A stretch of 64,000 nt of DNA from an uncultured Poribacteria bacterium. GTDB taxonomy: Bacteria > Poribacteria > WGA-4E > WGA-3G. The notes beneath the pieces were generated by a model, which was given only the letters and a program-made list of their open reading frames with translations, searched no databases and was not told the origin of the DNA. Position 1 is the stretch's first letter; every line of letters starts with the position of its first letter. The stretch lies in contig OX638316.1 in the NCBI GenBank assembly GCA_951812525.1, positions 4,024,506 through 4,088,505 of the forward strand. Reading direction: 5' to 3'. The translations under genes and the position numbers were made by a program. Below are positions 1 through 9,299 of the stretch, piece after piece.

Positions 1-1
1 C

Positions 2-958
2 GTCGCGGAGATGCAAGTCCTGATGGATTTGCGAGGTGTGCATTCTCACGCAACACGCGCCGTCCCGCGCTATGTTCGCGGTATCATAAACGGCGATATA
101 AACCCTACGCCGGATCTCAAAATACTTGAAGACAATCCCGCTTCTGCGCTGTTGGATGGTGATCGGGGATTAGGACATCTTGTTGGTGTCCGTGCCATGA
201 ACATCGCTATTGAGAAGGCGAAGTCTGCTTCGATTGGTGTTGCCATCGTCCGGAATAGTAATCACTTTGGGGCTGCCTCGAGCCATGCGATGCGAGCCGC
301 GGAACACGATATGATCGGTTTCGCAACAACGAATGGACTCGGTGTAAATGTCGCTGTTTTCGGTTCAAGGAGCATTTCGATTGGAAACAATGCCTTCTCG
401 TATGCCATTCCAGCGGGTGAAGAGCCACCACTGGTGTTAGATATGGCGTGTGGTGCTGCCGCCGCTGGACGCATCGGTACAGCTAGGCTGTATCAGGAAA
501 AAATACCCTTAGGCTGGGGATTAGACGCTGACGGCAATGAAACCGAGGATCCAAGCAAGGTCGCCGCTATCCTACCCGCTGCAGGTCCCAAAGGCTCGGC
601 ACTTGCGATGGTGATGGATGTTTTATGCGGTCCGTTAAGCGGTGGACTGATGGGTATCAATAAGCACTTCCAGCCTGGAGATACGCCGCCAGAGAAACGC
701 CAATCATCACACTTTTTCTTCGCGATTAACATCGCTAGTTTCACCGCTGTTGGAGAATTTAAGGCTGAAATCGACCGACAGATTCGGATGACACGTCAAG
801 CTACACCGCGCAGTGGCTTTACGCGCGTTACGCTTCCCGGTGAGATTGAGTGGGAGTTGACCCAAGAACGTCGCGCAAATGGGATTCCACTGCATCGCGA
901 ACCTGTGCAGGAGCTTGAAGGGCTTGCCGAGGAATTGGGGATCGAAATTCCGTGGTGA
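2..958 (+). CDS. Ldh-family malate/L-lactate-type dehydrogenase (5' end cut by window)
   Basis: NAD(P)-dependent oxidoreductase of the Ldh_2 (malate/L-lactate/ureidoglycolate dehydrogenase) family, which oxidises 2-hydroxy acids in the cytoplasm. The family signature DLRGVHSHATRAVPRY lies at the visible N-terminus, the nucleotide-site segment IVRNSNHFGAASSHAM near residue 80, and a Gly/Ala-rich segment (MACGAAAAGRI) near residue 145. The reading frame is open to the window edge, and relatives carry about 35-40 residues before DLRG, so the ATG at 11 is internal and the true start lies upstream. The substrate cannot be read from sequence. The next gene is separated by 160 bases with its own promoter, so this gene ends its own transcription unit. 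Confidence 0.88.
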   Translation, partial: VAEMQVLMDLRGVHSHATRAVPRYVRGIINGDINPTPDLKILEDNPASALLDGDRGLGHLVGVRAMNIAIEKAKSASIGVAIVRNSNHFGAASSHAMRAAEHDMIGFATTNGLGVNVAVFGSRSISIGNNAFSYAIPAGEEPPLVLDMACGAAAAGRIGTARLYQEKIPLGWGLDADGNETEDPSKVAAILPAAGPKGSALAMVMDVLCGPLSGGLMGINKHFQPGDTPPEKRQSSHFFFAINIASFTAVGEFKAEIDRQIRMTRQATPRSGFTRVTLPGEIEWELTQERRANGIPLHREPVQELEGLAEELGIEIPW

Positions 959-992
959 CGACCGGGACATCGATTCCAACATACAGAAACAT

Positions 993-1021
993 TTGACATT
1001 TAATTGGAAGTTGTGTATAAT
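993..1021 (+). promoter_or_regulatory. Consensus sigma70-type promoter for the carbamoyltransferase-thrC unit
   Basis: TTGACA (993-998), 17-base spacer, TATAAT (1016-1021). Both hexamers match the consensus perfectly. An untranslated leader of about 90 bases follows before the ATG at 1119; it contains ACCGG/CCGGT arms that could form a weak hairpin. Confidence 0.85.
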
Positions 1022-1118
1022 TAAAGTTTCCTAAATTTTTAACACCGGTAGCGGTCATCCGGTTCGCTGAAAACAGAGATCGCGTGTAGGTTTTTATGAC
1101 CCTACCGTGGAGGTAATT

Positions 1119-2057
1119 ATGCACCTAATTACACTGAAACCTTGGTCAGACACTGATATTCTTGAAACGGTTGAGAACAGCCTGAATATTAAGAACCATC
1201 CCGAAAAATATAGACACGCTGTAGGTGGGAAAAGCCTCTGTCTGCTTTTCCAAAAAACCTCCACACGAACGCGATGTGCGGGTGAAATCGGCATCACACA
1301 ACTCGGTGGACATGCCCACTATCTTGATTGGCGGACTACAAACTTTGCGTTAGCCGATCTTGGCGACGAAATGCGCGTCCTCTCGGCGTATGTTGACATT
1401 ATATTAGCCCGTTTCCTAAAACACTCCGAACTCGTTGAGGCTGCAGCAGCGGCAACTGTACCCGTTATCAACGGATGTTGTGATAGATACCACCCGACAC
1501 AAGCTCTCGGCGACCTGATGACGATACAGGAGCATCTCGGCAGACTGGAAGGCGTTAAGTTGTGTTTCATCGGTGTGCATAATAATGTCTGCAATTCACT
1601 GATTGCTGCTGGTATGAAAGTAGGTGTTGAAGTCACTGTTGTCGCACCAGAGGTGAATCCTGCCGCTGTTGATAAGGAGTTATGGGATCAGGCTTCTCGG
1701 CAAGGTCTCTATAAGCAGATTGACACCGATACCACGAGTCTTGAGAGTTCGCTGGAGAAAGTCATCGCCGAAAGCGATATTGTCTACACCGATACATGGG
1801 TTGATATGGAGTTCTTTACGGATCCGGCTTTTGACAAAGAACGGAAACGTCGATTGGAAAAGATGATGCCGTATCAATTGAATGCTGAACTCTTAAAGGA
1901 ACACGAGTGTCGGATTATGCACTGCCTCCCCGCACATCACGGATATGAGATTTCGGGTGAACTCGTTAACGATGGGCGTTCAATTATATTTGACCAGTCC
2001 GAGAACCGGCTCCATAGTATGAAAGCGATCCTTCTCAAACTGCTTGCGGAATCCTAA
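1119..2057 (+). CDS. Ornithine carbamoyltransferase-family protein
   Basis: Transfers a carbamoyl group from carbamoyl phosphate to an amine, in ornithine carbamoyltransferase the step giving citrulline for arginine synthesis. Carbamoyl-phosphate motif STRTR is near residue 48, HPTQ near 125 and HCLPAH near 265; length 312 aa is normal. The ATG at 1119 is preferred over the in-frame GTG at 1107 because GGAGGT (1109-1114) sits four bases before it. Where classical enzymes have the ornithine-binding SMG loop this protein reads WVDMEFF, and HPTQ replaces the usual HPCQ, so an acylated ornithine or another amine is possible. thrC follows 14 bases downstream. Confidence 0.85.
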   Translation: MHLITLKPWSDTDILETVENSLNIKNHPEKYRHAVGGKSLCLLFQKTSTRTRCAGEIGITQLGGHAHYLDWRTTNFALADLGDEMRVLSAYVDIILARFLKHSELVEAAAAATVPVINGCCDRYHPTQALGDLMTIQEHLGRLEGVKLCFIGVHNNVCNSLIAAGMKVGVEVTVVAPEVNPAAVDKELWDQASRQGLYKQIDTDTTSLESSLEKVIAESDIVYTDTWVDMEFFTDPAFDKERKRRLEKMMPYQLNAELLKEHECRIMHCLPAHHGYEISGELVNDGRSIIFDQSENRLHSMKAILLKLLAES

Positions 2058-2071
2058 TCCATAACCGTATT

Positions 2072-3271
2072 TTGACGACATTAGGAAAATTTATCTTGGA
2101 CCAGCATCACTCTTTCCCGCACGGAGAAACGATAACAGACCTTGAATGCAGCAAGTGTAGCATAACTTACCCGCATACGGTGCCACAGAACGTCTGTGAT
2201 GCCTGTGGAAAGCCTCTACTTGCCCGTTATGACCTTGAACACCTAGCAGGAACGTGGACACGCAATACCCTTGAATCTCGACCTGCTTCACTTTGGCGTT
2301 ATGCGGAACTCCTACCAATATCAAACCCAACAGACATAGTGACATTGGGGGAGACGATGACCCCACTCATCCATACTAAAAGGTTAGGAGCAAGGTTTGG
2401 ACTCACAGAAGTCTGGGTGAAAGATGAATCGCGCTTGCCCACTGGCAGTTTTAAGGCGCGCGGCTTAGCGATGGCGGTATCCAAAGCAAAATCTCTCGGA
2501 CTCTCTGCATTAGCAATCCCTTCCGCTGGTAATGCAGCAACGGCACTCGCTGCTTATGCCGCTGCTGCCGGTATCACTACCCATATCTTTATGCCCCAAG
2601 ATACCCCCGCTTTCAATAAACAGACGTGTCAGCTCGCTGGTGCAAACGTCACCCTGATTGACGGTTTAATCAACGACGCCGGCAGGATTGTGGCGGAACG
2701 GAAGACACAAGAGGGCTGGTTTGATGTGTCAACCCTTAAAGAACCCTACCGTGTAGAAGGTAAAAAGACAATGGGATTTGAACTTGCTGAACAGTGCAAT
2801 TGGGAACTTCCAGATGTCATTATCTATCCCACCGGTGGCGGTACAGGGATCGTAGGGATGTGGAAGGGCTTTGCTGAATTGGAAGCGATCGGTTGGATCG
2901 GTAAGAAGAGACCGCGATTTATCTCGGTGCAATCAACAGGTTGCGCGCCGATAGTCAAGGCGTGGGAAGAAGGTGCCACTGAAGCGACACCATGGCGTGA
3001 TGCACATACCGTTGCAAGCGGCTTGCGCGTGCCACAAGCGATCGGGGACTTTCTCATTTTAGAGGCGATTCGTAAAAGCAAGGGTGCCGCGATTGCCGTC
3101 ACAGACGAAGCCATTCGTGAGGCAATGGCGTTACTCCCCACAACCGAAGGGCTTCTAACATGTCCTGAAGGGGCTGCGACAGTCGCGGCACTCAAACAAC
3201 TCGTTTCAAACGGAATGATCGGAACTTCCGAACGGGTTGTGCTATTTAACACCGGTGGTTACCAGTCATAA
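2072..3271 (+). CDS. thrC: Threonine synthase with N-terminal zinc ribbon
   Basis: PLP enzyme of the threonine synthase family, converting O-phosphohomoserine to threonine in the cytoplasm. An N-terminal zinc ribbon with Cys 26, 29, 42 and 45 is followed by the PLP-lysine motif KDESRLPTGSFKARG (Lys about 128) and the Gly-rich phosphate loop TGGGTGIVGMW. Length 399 aa fits the family. The start appears to be TTG at 2072, 14 bases after the carbamoyltransferase stop, with no convincing Shine-Dalgarno; translational coupling is likely. Threonine dehydratase-like or cysteate synthase-like relatives share the fold, but the zinc ribbon and length favour threonine synthase. Confidence 0.82.
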   Translation: MTTLGKFILDQHHSFPHGETITDLECSKCSITYPHTVPQNVCDACGKPLLARYDLEHLAGTWTRNTLESRPASLWRYAELLPISNPTDIVTLGETMTPLIHTKRLGARFGLTEVWVKDESRLPTGSFKARGLAMAVSKAKSLGLSALAIPSAGNAATALAAYAAAAGITTHIFMPQDTPAFNKQTCQLAGANVTLIDGLINDAGRIVAERKTQEGWFDVSTLKEPYRVEGKKTMGFELAEQCNWELPDVIIYPTGGGTGIVGMWKGFAELEAIGWIGKKRPRFISVQSTGCAPIVKAWEEGATEATPWRDAHTVASGLRVPQAIGDFLILEAIRKSKGAAIAVTDEAIREAMALLPTTEGLLTCPEGAATVAALKQLVSNGMIGTSERVVLFNTGGYQS

Positions 3272-3296
3272 AAGGAAATCAAGACGCAAGGTGTTT

Positions 3297-4025
3297 CTAA
3301 CGTGCTTCGAGATAATCGTAAGTTGGTGTCCCCGCTGTTTCCCTTTCTGCTCCCGCTCCTCTAAGGTGATAGCCTACCTCATACTTGCGTACCGATACAA
3401 TGGGGTACGGACCATCGAATCCAGTAATTTCGCCGTGTACTTCAACCGGCTTGTCGTTATTGGCTGCATCAATTCGTAGTTGATCGAACTCAGGGTTCGT
3501 GCTGAAAACAAACTTCTGTTCCTCATTACCAGCAGTCATGGCATGATGGATATTAGAGGTATCGGGTCGCCAACGCCGCCACGCCGGAACATTTCGCAGG
3601 TAGCTTCGAGCGAAGCCGGGATGTGCAAATAGGTCGCCACGAATGGTGGCTTCGGTTTTAAGGACACGGGAAAATCCGAGCCCATGTCTGCCCCGGAAAC
3701 GCGTATCGTTGAGCTGACGCATAATGTCATAGACATCAAATGTATGTGTGTCGCTGTATTCAGAAGGACCTTGTCTGGGTTTAATTTTCACCAGTGTACT
3801 GAAGATCCGTTTCTTTCCCTTCTTATCAACCGGTATTTCAAAGGTGATGTCTTTTGAATCAGCCCACGGTTCTAATAGCCGCCGGATTTGACGAGCATCG
3901 TTATTACCGACAACACCGGAAATCTCTATCTGCAAGACAGCCACTTCAGCCATGCTTACTACGCTGATTCCAACAAACAAAAGGACGACTACAAAAGTAA
4001 GGGTGTAGAAATGTGCGCGCTTCAT
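3297..4025 (-). CDS. Secreted protein of unknown function, 242 aa
   Basis: Not recognised. The chosen start (ATG at 4025) has GAGGAAAT just upstream and gives an N-terminal signal peptide (MKRAHFYTLTF then a hydrophobic stretch, cleavage near SMAEV). A longer ORF reaching 4079 lacks a better ribosome site. The mature part begins VLQIEISGVVGNNDARQIRRLL, a beta-alpha pattern vaguely like a heavy-metal-associated domain but with no CxxC. The rest is soluble and rich in charged residues. It is the last gene behind the RND efflux pump, 112 bases after it, so a role in the envelope or in metal handling is possible but unproven. Confidence 0.6.
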   Translation of the reverse strand: MKRAHFYTLTFVVVLLFVGISVVSMAEVAVLQIEISGVVGNNDARQIRRLLEPWADSKDITFEIPVDKKGKKRIFSTLVKIKPRQGPSEYSDTHTFDVYDIMRQLNDTRFRGRHGLGFSRVLKTEATIRGDLFAHPGFARSYLRNVPAWRRWRPDTSNIHHAMTAGNEEQKFVFSTNPEFDQLRIDAANNDKPVEVHGEITGFDGPYPIVSVRKYEVGYHLRGAGAERETAGTPTYDYLEAR

Positions 4026-4137
4026 CTTGATTTCCTCGCTTAATATGTTAAGTTTTACTCTTCTTACCCTATTAGACACCTTTCAACGAAAAAAGTTTCA
4101 AAAAAGTTTACAGACAAGCAATTTAACAACTCCTACC

Positions 4138-7100
4138 CTAAGATTTTGCACTTTGGCGTTGGAAACGCGCCAACCAACTTAATTCGACAATGTAGTACAA
4201 GACCGGTAAAACGAGAAGTGTCAAGAGTGTTGCGGTTATCATTCCACCGCTGATAACGATTGCGAGCGGTTTCTGAAGTTCTGCGCCGGAACCGTGAGCC
4301 AGAGCAAGTGGCAACATCCCTAATCCAGTCGTCAAGGCGGTCATCAGCACCGGACTAATGCGCTCTTCTGCACCCTTCAGCACGGCATCGTAGAGTGACA
4401 TCCCCTCTGAGCGCAGTGCGTTGATATGCGTTACTAAGATAATGCCATTCCGCACGGCGATCCCAAATAGCAGGATAAAACCGACCATTGATGGAATGCT
4501 CAACACGCCGCCGGTAAGAAAAATGCTGATAACACCACCGATGAGTGCTAACGGTAGGTTCAACATCACCAACAGTGAAAGCCGAAATGAACCCATTGCC
4601 AGAAACAACAGCACACAGATACCAACAACAACAAACCCCGTCTGAATCAGTATCCTTCTTTGTGCGGACTGTTGACTTTCAAACTGTCCTCCGTAGGTAA
4701 GAAAATATGCTTCGGGTAGATCGATACGTTCGTTAATCTGTTGTTGTACCTCAGTGATAAAGTTGCCGAGGTCTCGATCCTGGACGTTACACTGGATGAC
4801 AATACGCCGAGATACGTTTTCGCGGTTGATGGTATTCGGTCCGTAGCCAAAGCCGACATCGGCGACCTGCTTTAAGGAGACATAAGACCCGGAAGGCGTT
4901 TGGAGTTTTAGGTTGCCAATAGATTCGTGGGTGTTGACGAGTGTCGGATCCACTCTAACAAGGAGGGTATACTGACGCTGCCCTTGTATTACTTGACTGA
5001 CGGCTTCGCCTTTGAATGCGGTTTCTGCGAAGTGTGTTATGTCTTCGACTCTTAAACCGTAGTATGCCGCTTCAAGCCGTTTAACGTGAATCTGAAGCTG
5101 CTCTACTTGGACCTGTTGTTCTACCTGTAAGTCGGCTACACCCTCAATTTCCGAGATAACCGTCCGAATTTCCTCTGCCTTTTCTCTGAGCGTATCAAGG
5201 TCTGGCCCGAACAACTTTAATGCCACCTGTGCGTTGACCCCTGATAAGAGATGATCGAGTCGATGTTGAATCGGCTGACCAATGGATACAAGCACACCGG
5301 GAAAGTTTTCAGGAGACAACAATGTGCGGACTTCAGAGAGAAGTGTTTCCATGGTTTTTTCACGTTCATCCGGAGGAATGAAGTTCACGAGGATTTCGTG
5401 TGTATTTACATCATGGGCGTGCTCATCGGCTTCTGCCCGTCCCGTGCGGCTACTCACGCTCGTTACCTCTGGAATCGTCAAGAGTCTCGTCTCCATCTCT
5501 CTGCCGATACGCGTTGACTCTCCCAACGATGTGCCTGGCGGTGAAGAGACAGCAATAATGAACGTGGCTTCATCCATGACGGGTAAAAATTCCCGACCCA
5601 AACGAGGAATTGCCGCAACCGTCAATGCTACCAATAACAGTGCTAGTACCACAACTGCCCAACGCAATCGCATAACTAAGACGAGAATGGGTTGGTAAGC
5701 ACGTTTAATCCACACGACCACAGGACTCTCTTTCGGAGGTGGAGGTGCTGATTGTTCTCCTTCAATAGCACGCGATCTTCGGAAACGGGTCAGCAGTAGG
5801 TCGCTCAACACAGGCACTATAGTAAGCGCGACAAGCAGTGATGCTGCCATTGAAATGACAACAGCCCAACCGAGTGGACGAAACATTCTACCTTCCATAC
5901 CACTGAGGCTAAACAGAGGCACGAACACAAGGATGATAATCAACGTCGCAAATACGATTGACCCCCGAATCTCGTCACTGGCGCGTGTCACGACCTCTGT
6001 GGGTGTCTCGTCAGGTTCTTCTCCGCTATAACGGCGGGTAAAGTATTCCTGCAGTCGTCGGAATATGTTTTCGACATAGACAATCGCATCGTCAACCACC
6101 ATTCCGACAGCGATCGCCAAACCGGCGAGCGTCATGATGTTGAGGGTGCCACCTTGGGAAAGGAGCGCGATAACTGCTATGATTAGGGAAAGAGGGATCG
6201 CAGTCAAGGTAATCAGTGCGGTGCGGATATTGAAAAGGAAAATACCAAGAACGATAACGACAAGAATAGCACCATCGCGTAAGGCTTCTTTGACGGTATC
6301 TACTGCTCGACCGATTAGGTCAGCTTGGGCGTACTCAACTTTGATTTTTATACCTTCAGGCATTGACTGTTCCAAGGATTTCAGCACAGCAGTTATTCTG
6401 TCACTAAGATCCATCGTATTGATGCCTGGTTGCTTGACGATTTTTCCAAGGACAGTCTCTTTGCCGTTGTGGCTTCCAGCACCACGCCGAATTTCCGGGA
6501 GCGACCCGATCTTCACTGTCGCAACATCCTTAACGAGGATAGGAGTATGATGTTCCCGCACATCAACAATGACGTTTTCGATATCGGATACCGTAGAAAT
6601 CCGTCCTAAGCCTCGGATCATCAATTCGCGGGCATCCTTGATAAGGAAACCGCCAGCGGAGTTTTCATTGCTCTTCGTGAGTGCCTCGGCGACATCTTCG
6701 AGTGAGAGACCATAACTTATCAAACGCTCAGGGTTGACGAAAACTTGAAATTGCTTTATGTAGCCGCCTATGTTGATAACATTGGCAATCCCGCCTTGCG
6801 ACTGCAGTTGGTAGCGTATGACCCAATCTGCGAGGTCTCGCATCTCCATCTCGTCAAATTCTCCGGTCTCATCAACGAGTGCGTATTCTATAATCTCACC
6901 CAAGAGGGAAGAAGTCGGTAAAATAACCGGAGCATCAACGCCTTCTGGTAAATTCGGAGCAACGAGTTGGAGCCGCTCAGAAACCATCTGCCGAGCAAGG
7001 AACACATCCATACCCCAGTCAAATTCGACAAACACAAGCGACAGGCCGATTGCAGATGATGACCGGACCCGTGCGACGTACGGTGCACCATTCATTGAAC

Positions 7101-7311
7101 TTTCGATAGGCAGTGTAACCAAGGTTTCCATCTCTTCAGGCGACCAGCCGTGTGCCTCCGTTAGAATGGTAATACGAGGTGGGTTGATGTCAGGATAGAC
7201 GTCAATCGGTGCCGATTGAAACATCCTAAACCCGATGATGACTACCACTATCATACAAGCGAGCGTCAGAATTCTATTTTTGAGAGATACTTCAGTGATT
7301 TTTGACCACAT
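4138..7311 (-). CDS. RND efflux permease (CzcA/CusA-like)
   Basis: Inner-membrane proton-driven pump of the resistance-nodulation-division superfamily, 1057 aa, the usual size. Twelve membrane segments are expected; the first follows MWSKITEVSLKNR, and the big periplasmic loops lie after segments 1 and 7. The TM4 proton-relay motif reads AIAVGMVVDDAIVYVENIFRRL. SPPGTSLGES and TGRAEADEHAHDVN lie in the second periplasmic part. GGAGATAAAG precedes the ATG. Adaptor and TolC genes lie directly upstream on the same strand, completing a tripartite exporter. Overall resemblance is to heavy-metal pumps, but the TM4 motif is intermediate with drug pumps, so the substrate is open. Confidence 0.9.
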   Translation of the reverse strand: MWSKITEVSLKNRILTLACMIVVVIIGFRMFQSAPIDVYPDINPPRITILTEAHGWSPEEMETLVTLPIESSMNGAPYVARVRSSSAIGLSLVFVEFDWGMDVFLARQMVSERLQLVAPNLPEGVDAPVILPTSSLLGEIIEYALVDETGEFDEMEMRDLADWVIRYQLQSQGGIANVINIGGYIKQFQVFVNPERLISYGLSLEDVAEALTKSNENSAGGFLIKDARELMIRGLGRISTVSDIENVIVDVREHHTPILVKDVATVKIGSLPEIRRGAGSHNGKETVLGKIVKQPGINTMDLSDRITAVLKSLEQSMPEGIKIKVEYAQADLIGRAVDTVKEALRDGAILVVIVLGIFLFNIRTALITLTAIPLSLIIAVIALLSQGGTLNIMTLAGLAIAVGMVVDDAIVYVENIFRRLQEYFTRRYSGEEPDETPTEVVTRASDEIRGSIVFATLIIILVFVPLFSLSGMEGRMFRPLGWAVVISMAASLLVALTIVPVLSDLLLTRFRRSRAIEGEQSAPPPPKESPVVVWIKRAYQPILVLVMRLRWAVVVLALLLVALTVAAIPRLGREFLPVMDEATFIIAVSSPPGTSLGESTRIGREMETRLLTIPEVTSVSSRTGRAEADEHAHDVNTHEILVNFIPPDEREKTMETLLSEVRTLLSPENFPGVLVSIGQPIQHRLDHLLSGVNAQVALKLFGPDLDTLREKAEEIRTVISEIEGVADLQVEQQVQVEQLQIHVKRLEAAYYGLRVEDITHFAETAFKGEAVSQVIQGQRQYTLLVRVDPTLVNTHESIGNLKLQTPSGSYVSLKQVADVGFGYGPNTINRENVSRRIVIQCNVQDRDLGNFITEVQQQINERIDLPEAYFLTYGGQFESQQSAQRRILIQTGFVVVGICVLLFLAMGSFRLSLLVMLNLPLALIGGVISIFLTGGVLSIPSMVGFILLFGIAVRNGIILVTHINALRSEGMSLYDAVLKGAEERISPVLMTALTTGLGMLPLALAHGSGAELQKPLAIVISGGMITATLLTLLVLPVLYYIVELSWLARFQRQSAKS

Positions 7312-7396
7312 TTTGACTTTATCTCCATTCAGAGTGGGTTTTCTTTAAGGGGTTCCTCTACCGGATCTCATGCGGGATTGGACTAAGCAGAGAATC

Positions 7397-9244
7397 TTAG
7401 TGCGGATGCCCATGCGCACCTGACGCTTCGGGAACGTTTGCTATCGCTCTTAACAGTTGGTGTTGTCCCTGCACGACTACATATTCGCCTTGAAACAGCC
7501 CTTTTCTGATTTCAATAAACCGGTCGTCCTGCGCGCCTACGACAACCTCTTCTTTGGTGTAAGCATCACCGAATTCGACAAAAACGAATCGACTTCCGCC
7601 TTCTTCAAAGACGGCGCGTAACGGAACACTCAGCACCTCGCTTCCTTTTTCAAGGACAAGCGATTGGTCAGCAAACATCCCCGGCTTGAGTTTATGCGCT
7701 GGGTTGTTGACTTCCGCCCAAAAATGGACGATACGTTCTTCTGGATCCATAACACTTGAGATATGAGAGATTTTGCCGGTGAAAACCGTATCCGGGTAAG
7801 CAGAAACACGAATGCGCACCTCATTGCCTGTCTGCCACCTGCTTTGAATACGTGCGAGTGTGTCTTCATGCGCTTCACCTTCAACCCAGACCACATCGGT
7901 GTCCAGTATTGAGAAAAGCACATCACTTTTTTCAACTGTCGCACCCAAAGTTGCATGTTGCTTAATGATTTGTCCAGAAGCAGGTGCTGTAACGTAGAAC
8001 ATTGTAGAAGGCTGTCCCGTCTGAACTACCTTCTCTATATCAGCAGGCTTAAGTCCAGATACATGAAGCTTCTGTTGAACCTTATTCAATGTGATGACGG
8101 CACTGCGAAACGCTTCTTCGAGTTGAAGCACTCCCTCAAGTGCCTCTGAACTTTCTACGAAGGCGAGGTAGTTCTCAATCAGTTCTTCAGTGGATAAATC
8201 GTTGAAAGACACAATTGCTTTGGTCTTAGCCAGATTCTCAAGCAGCGTTTCAGTGAGACCGGCAGCCAAGGCACGTTGCTTATTTGCTGAGACCTTGATT
8301 GCTGCGATTTTGTATGCCGCTTCAGCATCAACTAATTCTGTTCCTTTTCCACTGAGTATTGCGTATTTTTCCAGCACAGTTTCTGCGTCCAGTTCTTCTG
8401 CCCCCAGTAGTGAGAGGATTGGCGTTTCTCCACCATCCTGAAGGATCTTCTCCACGGTCTGTTCGCTGATACCGAGGATTTGGAATCGTCGCTTCGCATC
8501 TATCAGTTCACTTTGACCTTTACTGTGCTCAGTTTGTTGCGTAATTAGCTCCTTATGCGCTGAGATACGCTTTTCTGCGAGTGCTTCAGTTCTCTTGAGC
8601 GTTGCCTCCAACAATCGGAGTTCGATATCGGCTTTAATCAGTCTAAAACGCATCTGCTCCAGAGCCGCTGTAATCGTTGTCACGGCAAGCATCTTCTGTT
8701 TTTTGATGGCTGTTTGTAACTCCTGCAGCTCGGAAACTGATTGCAAATAGTCAATTTGACGCGTTTGCAATTCTCGCCGAATTTGCTTGGCAAAAACCCC
8801 TGTGAGTCTCGCCAATCTGGACGCCAACGATTGCTTTTGCGCAACTGCTTCAATGAGTTCAATTTGCGCCATTTGCAAGTCAATGCTCTCTAATTCAAGC
8901 AATAGATCGCCTTTTTTCACCGATTCACCAATACTGAAATGGATGTGCTTCACAATACCGCCGATCCTGGGTGTGACAATTGCCTTCCGTCCAGGATGAG
9001 GAACGACGTTCCCGTGTGCATGAACAACCGTTTCTATCGCGCGAAGATCCGCTTCAGCAGTTCTCAAACCTATATTGGCTTTTGCTTGACTGGTAAGAGT
9101 AACTACATTTTCTGGATCGTGTGTGTGGTCGGTATTTGCATCCGCTGCCCAAGTCGATGTTGAAGTGAAGTTTAGGGAAACGATGACTGCTGTTATAATA
9201 ACGGAAATTGGAAAAAATGCTGTGAAATGACAGGGACGTGGCAT
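7397..9244 (-). CDS. Periplasmic adaptor (membrane fusion protein) of RND pump, extra long
   Basis: Links the RND pump to the TolC channel. AAGGAGGT sits ahead of the ATG at 9244, giving 615 aa with a signal peptide ending near TWAAD. The mature protein starts with a His/Asp-rich stretch (DANTDHTHDPEN) and ends GAHGHPH, suggesting metal contact. Two lipoyl half-domains (RIGGIVKHIHFSIGESVKKGD and APASGQIIKQHATLGATVEK) flank a coiled-coil hairpin; beta-barrel and membrane-proximal domains follow. Family members are usually 380-500 aa, and the surplus lies in the helical hairpin, about residues 110-400. It sits between tolC and the pump. Confidence 0.88.
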   Translation of the reverse strand: MPRPCHFTAFFPISVIITAVIVSLNFTSTSTWAADANTDHTHDPENVVTLTSQAKANIGLRTAEADLRAIETVVHAHGNVVPHPGRKAIVTPRIGGIVKHIHFSIGESVKKGDLLLELESIDLQMAQIELIEAVAQKQSLASRLARLTGVFAKQIRRELQTRQIDYLQSVSELQELQTAIKKQKMLAVTTITAALEQMRFRLIKADIELRLLEATLKRTEALAEKRISAHKELITQQTEHSKGQSELIDAKRRFQILGISEQTVEKILQDGGETPILSLLGAEELDAETVLEKYAILSGKGTELVDAEAAYKIAAIKVSANKQRALAAGLTETLLENLAKTKAIVSFNDLSTEELIENYLAFVESSEALEGVLQLEEAFRSAVITLNKVQQKLHVSGLKPADIEKVVQTGQPSTMFYVTAPASGQIIKQHATLGATVEKSDVLFSILDTDVVWVEGEAHEDTLARIQSRWQTGNEVRIRVSAYPDTVFTGKISHISSVMDPEERIVHFWAEVNNPAHKLKPGMFADQSLVLEKGSEVLSVPLRAVFEEGGSRFVFVEFGDAYTKEEVVVGAQDDRFIEIRKGLFQGEYVVVQGQHQLLRAIANVPEASGAHGHPH

Positions 9245-9299
9245 TTTTATACCTCCTTGTATTAACGTTCTATATGCTATCACTTGTTATATTGCAGAG

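Noticed and set aside
1096-1116. Six-codon upstream ORF (MTLPWR) covering the Shine-Dalgarno of the carbamoyltransferase gene
   Set aside because: Too short and without its own ribosome site; no codon enrichment that would suggest attenuation. Probably chance.
3297-4025. Heavy-metal-associated domain in the secreted 242-aa protein
   Set aside because: The beta-alpha pattern is suggestive but the CxxC metal site is absent and similarity is too weak.
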